Assembly: GCA_905477565.1 (NCBI GenBank)
Contig: CAJQGO010000313.1
Span: 1 to 6,677, forward strand
Length of the DNA stretch: 6,677 nucleotides
Direction: 5' to 3'
DNA from: an uncultured Planctomycetota bacterium
GTDB taxonomy: Bacteria; Planctomycetota; Planctomycetia; Pirellulales; UBA1268
Shown: piece after piece, positions 5,157-6,677 of the stretch
How the letters are laid out: each line of letters starts with the position of its first letter
How positions within the stretch are numbered: the first letter of the stretch is position 1
Notes under the pieces: model-generated
The model's input: only the letters and a program-made list of their open reading frames with translations
What the model was told of the DNA's origin: nothing
The model's database searches: none
Position numbers and translations under genes: made by a program

Positions 5157-6608
5157 ATGCGATTCCTGAAGTTTAAGCTGCCCTTGTGGGTAGCTGCTGG
5201 ACTGGTAACGTCAACGGTTGTTGGTGCTGAGCCAACGATACCGTCACAAGTTGATACCAGCATTTATGATTCTTTTGCACAGGCTGAGGGTCAAGCGCCC
5301 GTCACGCTGATGCCACGTGCAGGCGTACCTGATGAGGACGTCTATCAGTACCGTGGAGCTGCACCACAAGAGGCAGCAATCGAAGAGGGAGCAACTCGTT
5401 ACCTCGAAACAGACTTTTTATTAAACCGAGGAATTGAAACGTACGGTTTCGTTGAACTCGGTATTGGTGCCAATGCCTTGGGCTCCCCTTGGAATGGTCC
5501 GATCACGTTTAATGATCGTGCGTGGCAGGGACAGATGAATCAGCTTTACCTCATCAACGAGCGGATCCTGAAAGACGAAGGAATCAGTCTGGGTGGTCGA
5601 ATCGACCTGCTCTATGGTACTGACTTCCTTTACACCCAAGCTGCTGGGCTCGACGGATTTGCACCTGACGATTGGGCTACAAATCGTTACTATGGTTTAG
5701 CCATGCCACAGCTTTATGGTGAAGTCGGAAACCAAACGCTGAATGTCAAGTTTGGACATTTCTATACTCTGATTGGTTATGAAGTCGTGCCGGCGATCGG
5801 TAACTTCTTCTACACGCATGCTTACACCATGCAGTATGGCGAACCGTTTACCCATACTGGTGTACTTGGCACGTGGAATCCAAACGATCAGTTGTCCATC
5901 ATCGCTGGTATCACCAACGGTTGGGATAACTGGGACGTTGGCTTGCCAGGAAACCAGGCGAACCCTTCTCCTGGAAGTACAAGTAATGCATCGTTCCTTG
6001 GAGCTGTAACATTCTCCAGCTCTGATGGAACTCAGGCTCTTACTATTGCCAATGCAAGTGGCAATGAAGCGTCTGGGGCAGTCAATGGTGCTATCCCTGC
6101 CCAAAATTTCATTGGTAATCGAACAGTCACCAGTGTTGTGTACACGAATGAGTTAACTGACAAGTTAACGTACGTGTACCAGAGTGACATTGGTTATCAG
6201 GCACATGCTAATACCGCTGTTCAGACTCAGGGTCAGCAGGCTGGTTCAGCGTACTGGTACGGTGTCAATAATTACGTGTTCTACAACTTCACAGATTACC
6301 TGATTGGTGGTTTTCGATTGGAGTGGTTCTCGGATGTTAATGGATACCGTGTTTCTACTGGTGGCTTCCGTGAAGGTGCTCTCACCGGAAACGGAAACGG
6401 CTTTGCCGGTAACTTCTGGGAAGCAACTTGGGGTCTGAACTACCTTGTTGGCAACAACTTAGTCATTCGTCCAGAAGTACGGTATGACTGGTACAGCCGC
6501 AATCAGAATATCAACCAGCCAGGTGGTCCAGGCAACATGCCATTCGGTCCTAACCTGAATAATAACGGTCAGTTCTATGGTGGTTGCGACATCATCTGGC
6601 AGTTCTAA
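5157..6608 (+). CDS. Outer-membrane beta-barrel porin, BBP2/OmpL-like
   Basis: Predicted secreted protein of 483 aa. Residues 1-24 form a classic Sec signal peptide: basic MRFLKFK, a hydrophobic core, and VVGA before E25 as a likely signal peptidase I site. Residues 25-95 are an acidic, Ala/Pro/Gln-rich linker without clear barrel character. From ETYGFVELGIG (94-104) onward, short alternating aromatic/hydrophobic strands are separated by Gly/Asn-rich loops, as in transmembrane barrels. LNVKFGHFYTLIGYEV (195-210), the NFFYTHAY segment (216-223) and FTHTGVLGTW (231-240) resemble the BBP2 family (formerly DUF1597), which is abundant in planctomycetes. The protein ends ...CDIIWQF; a terminal Phe with alternating hydrophobics is the usual signal for the BAM assembly machinery. 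The likely role is passive uptake of small solutes; the substrate cannot be told. Codon choice looks more biased than in the neighbours (AAC for Asn, TTC and TAC frequent), suggesting high expression. It probably has its own promoter in the 231-nt gap. Confidence 0.82.
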   Translation: MRFLKFKLPLWVAAGLVTSTVVGAEPTIPSQVDTSIYDSFAQAEGQAPVTLMPRAGVPDEDVYQYRGAAPQEAAIEEGATRYLETDFLLNRGIETYGFVELGIGANALGSPWNGPITFNDRAWQGQMNQLYLINERILKDEGISLGGRIDLLYGTDFLYTQAAGLDGFAPDDWATNRYYGLAMPQLYGEVGNQTLNVKFGHFYTLIGYEVVPAIGNFFYTHAYTMQYGEPFTHTGVLGTWNPNDQLSIIAGITNGWDNWDVGLPGNQANPSPGSTSNASFLGAVTFSSSDGTQALTIANASGNEASGAVNGAIPAQNFIGNRTVTSVVYTNELTDKLTYVYQSDIGYQAHANTAVQTQGQQAGSAYWYGVNNYVFYNFTDYLIGGFRLEWFSDVNGYRVSTGGFREGALTGNGNGFAGNFWEATWGLNYLVGNNLVIRPEVRYDWYSRNQNINQPGGPGNMPFGPNLNNNGQFYGGCDIIWQF

Positions 6609-6622
6609 GAATCTTGCTCGAA

Positions 6623-6648
6623 GCTGCCAGTCCTTCGGGGCTGGCAGC
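6623..6648 (+). terminator. Strong UUCG-tetraloop hairpin after the porin gene
   Basis: GCTGCCAGTCC (6623-6633) pairs with GGGCTGGCAGC (6638-6648) over 11 bp with a single T-G wobble, closing on the extra-stable C(TTCG)G tetraloop. It begins 14 nt after the porin stop. No T tract follows on either strand, so it is either a terminator of non-standard type or a 3' stem that protects the message from exonucleases. A weaker alternative stem, CTGGC (6641-6645) with GCCAG (6653-6657), would compete with it. Confidence 0.65.
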
Positions 6649-6677
6649 CCAAGCCAGTACAAAACCTGTTTAGGCGA

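Noticed and set aside
5127..5158. TTGACA at 5127-5132 as a -35 box for the porin
   Set aside because: It is a perfect match, but any -10 at 16-18 nt would lie on top of the start codon and would remove the strong ribosome binding site from the message.

Overview
The window is a run of seven co-oriented (+ strand) genes: the 3' end of polA (DNA polymerase I), then coaE, rho, ribH, nusB and ftsY, followed by a separate gene for a predicted outer-membrane beta-barrel porin. All six named genes are housekeeping genes with recognisable active-site motifs. I see no RNA genes, CRISPR arrays, insertion sequences or phage genes. The base composition is near balanced GC by eye. The organism is most likely a planctomycete (Planctomycetota, perhaps Pirellulales). 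This rests on the BBP2/OmpL-like porin type, the sequence style of the PolA, CoaE and RibH proteins, the weak or absent Shine-Dalgarno sites ahead of several starts, and a gene order that I recall from that phylum but could not check here.

Layout. Positions 1-624 hold the polA C-terminal polymerase domain, with coaE starting 11 nt later (636-1268). A 145-nt gap with a C-rich, G-poor stretch and an imperfect hairpin precedes rho (1414-2814). ribH follows after only 7 nt (2822-3346). nusB (3425-3871) and ftsY (3924-4925) follow after gaps of 78 and 52 nt. The second gap carries a weak terminator-like hairpin with a T tract. A 231-nt intergenic region then separates ftsY from the porin gene (5157-6608). 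It contains a clean inverted repeat, a five-codon mini-ORF, a small hairpin and a good ribosome binding site. A strong 11-bp hairpin with a UUCG tetraloop lies just after the porin stop.

How the genes relate. polA/coaE and rho/ribH are spaced tightly enough to be translated from shared transcripts. The cluster joins replication and repair (PolA), coenzyme A synthesis (CoaE), riboflavin synthesis (RibH), transcription termination and antitermination (Rho, NusB) and membrane targeting of nascent proteins (FtsY). The porin stands apart as its own unit, with its own leader, its own 3' hairpin and a more biased codon choice, which suggests high expression. FtsY serves the co-translational membrane-protein insertion route; exported porins usually use the general Sec route, so the adjacency need not be functional.

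No previously undescribed system is evident. The observations most worth checking are non-coding: the rho leader (possible autoregulation), the porin leader (operator-like repeat plus hairpin) and the UUCG hairpin that lacks a T tract.
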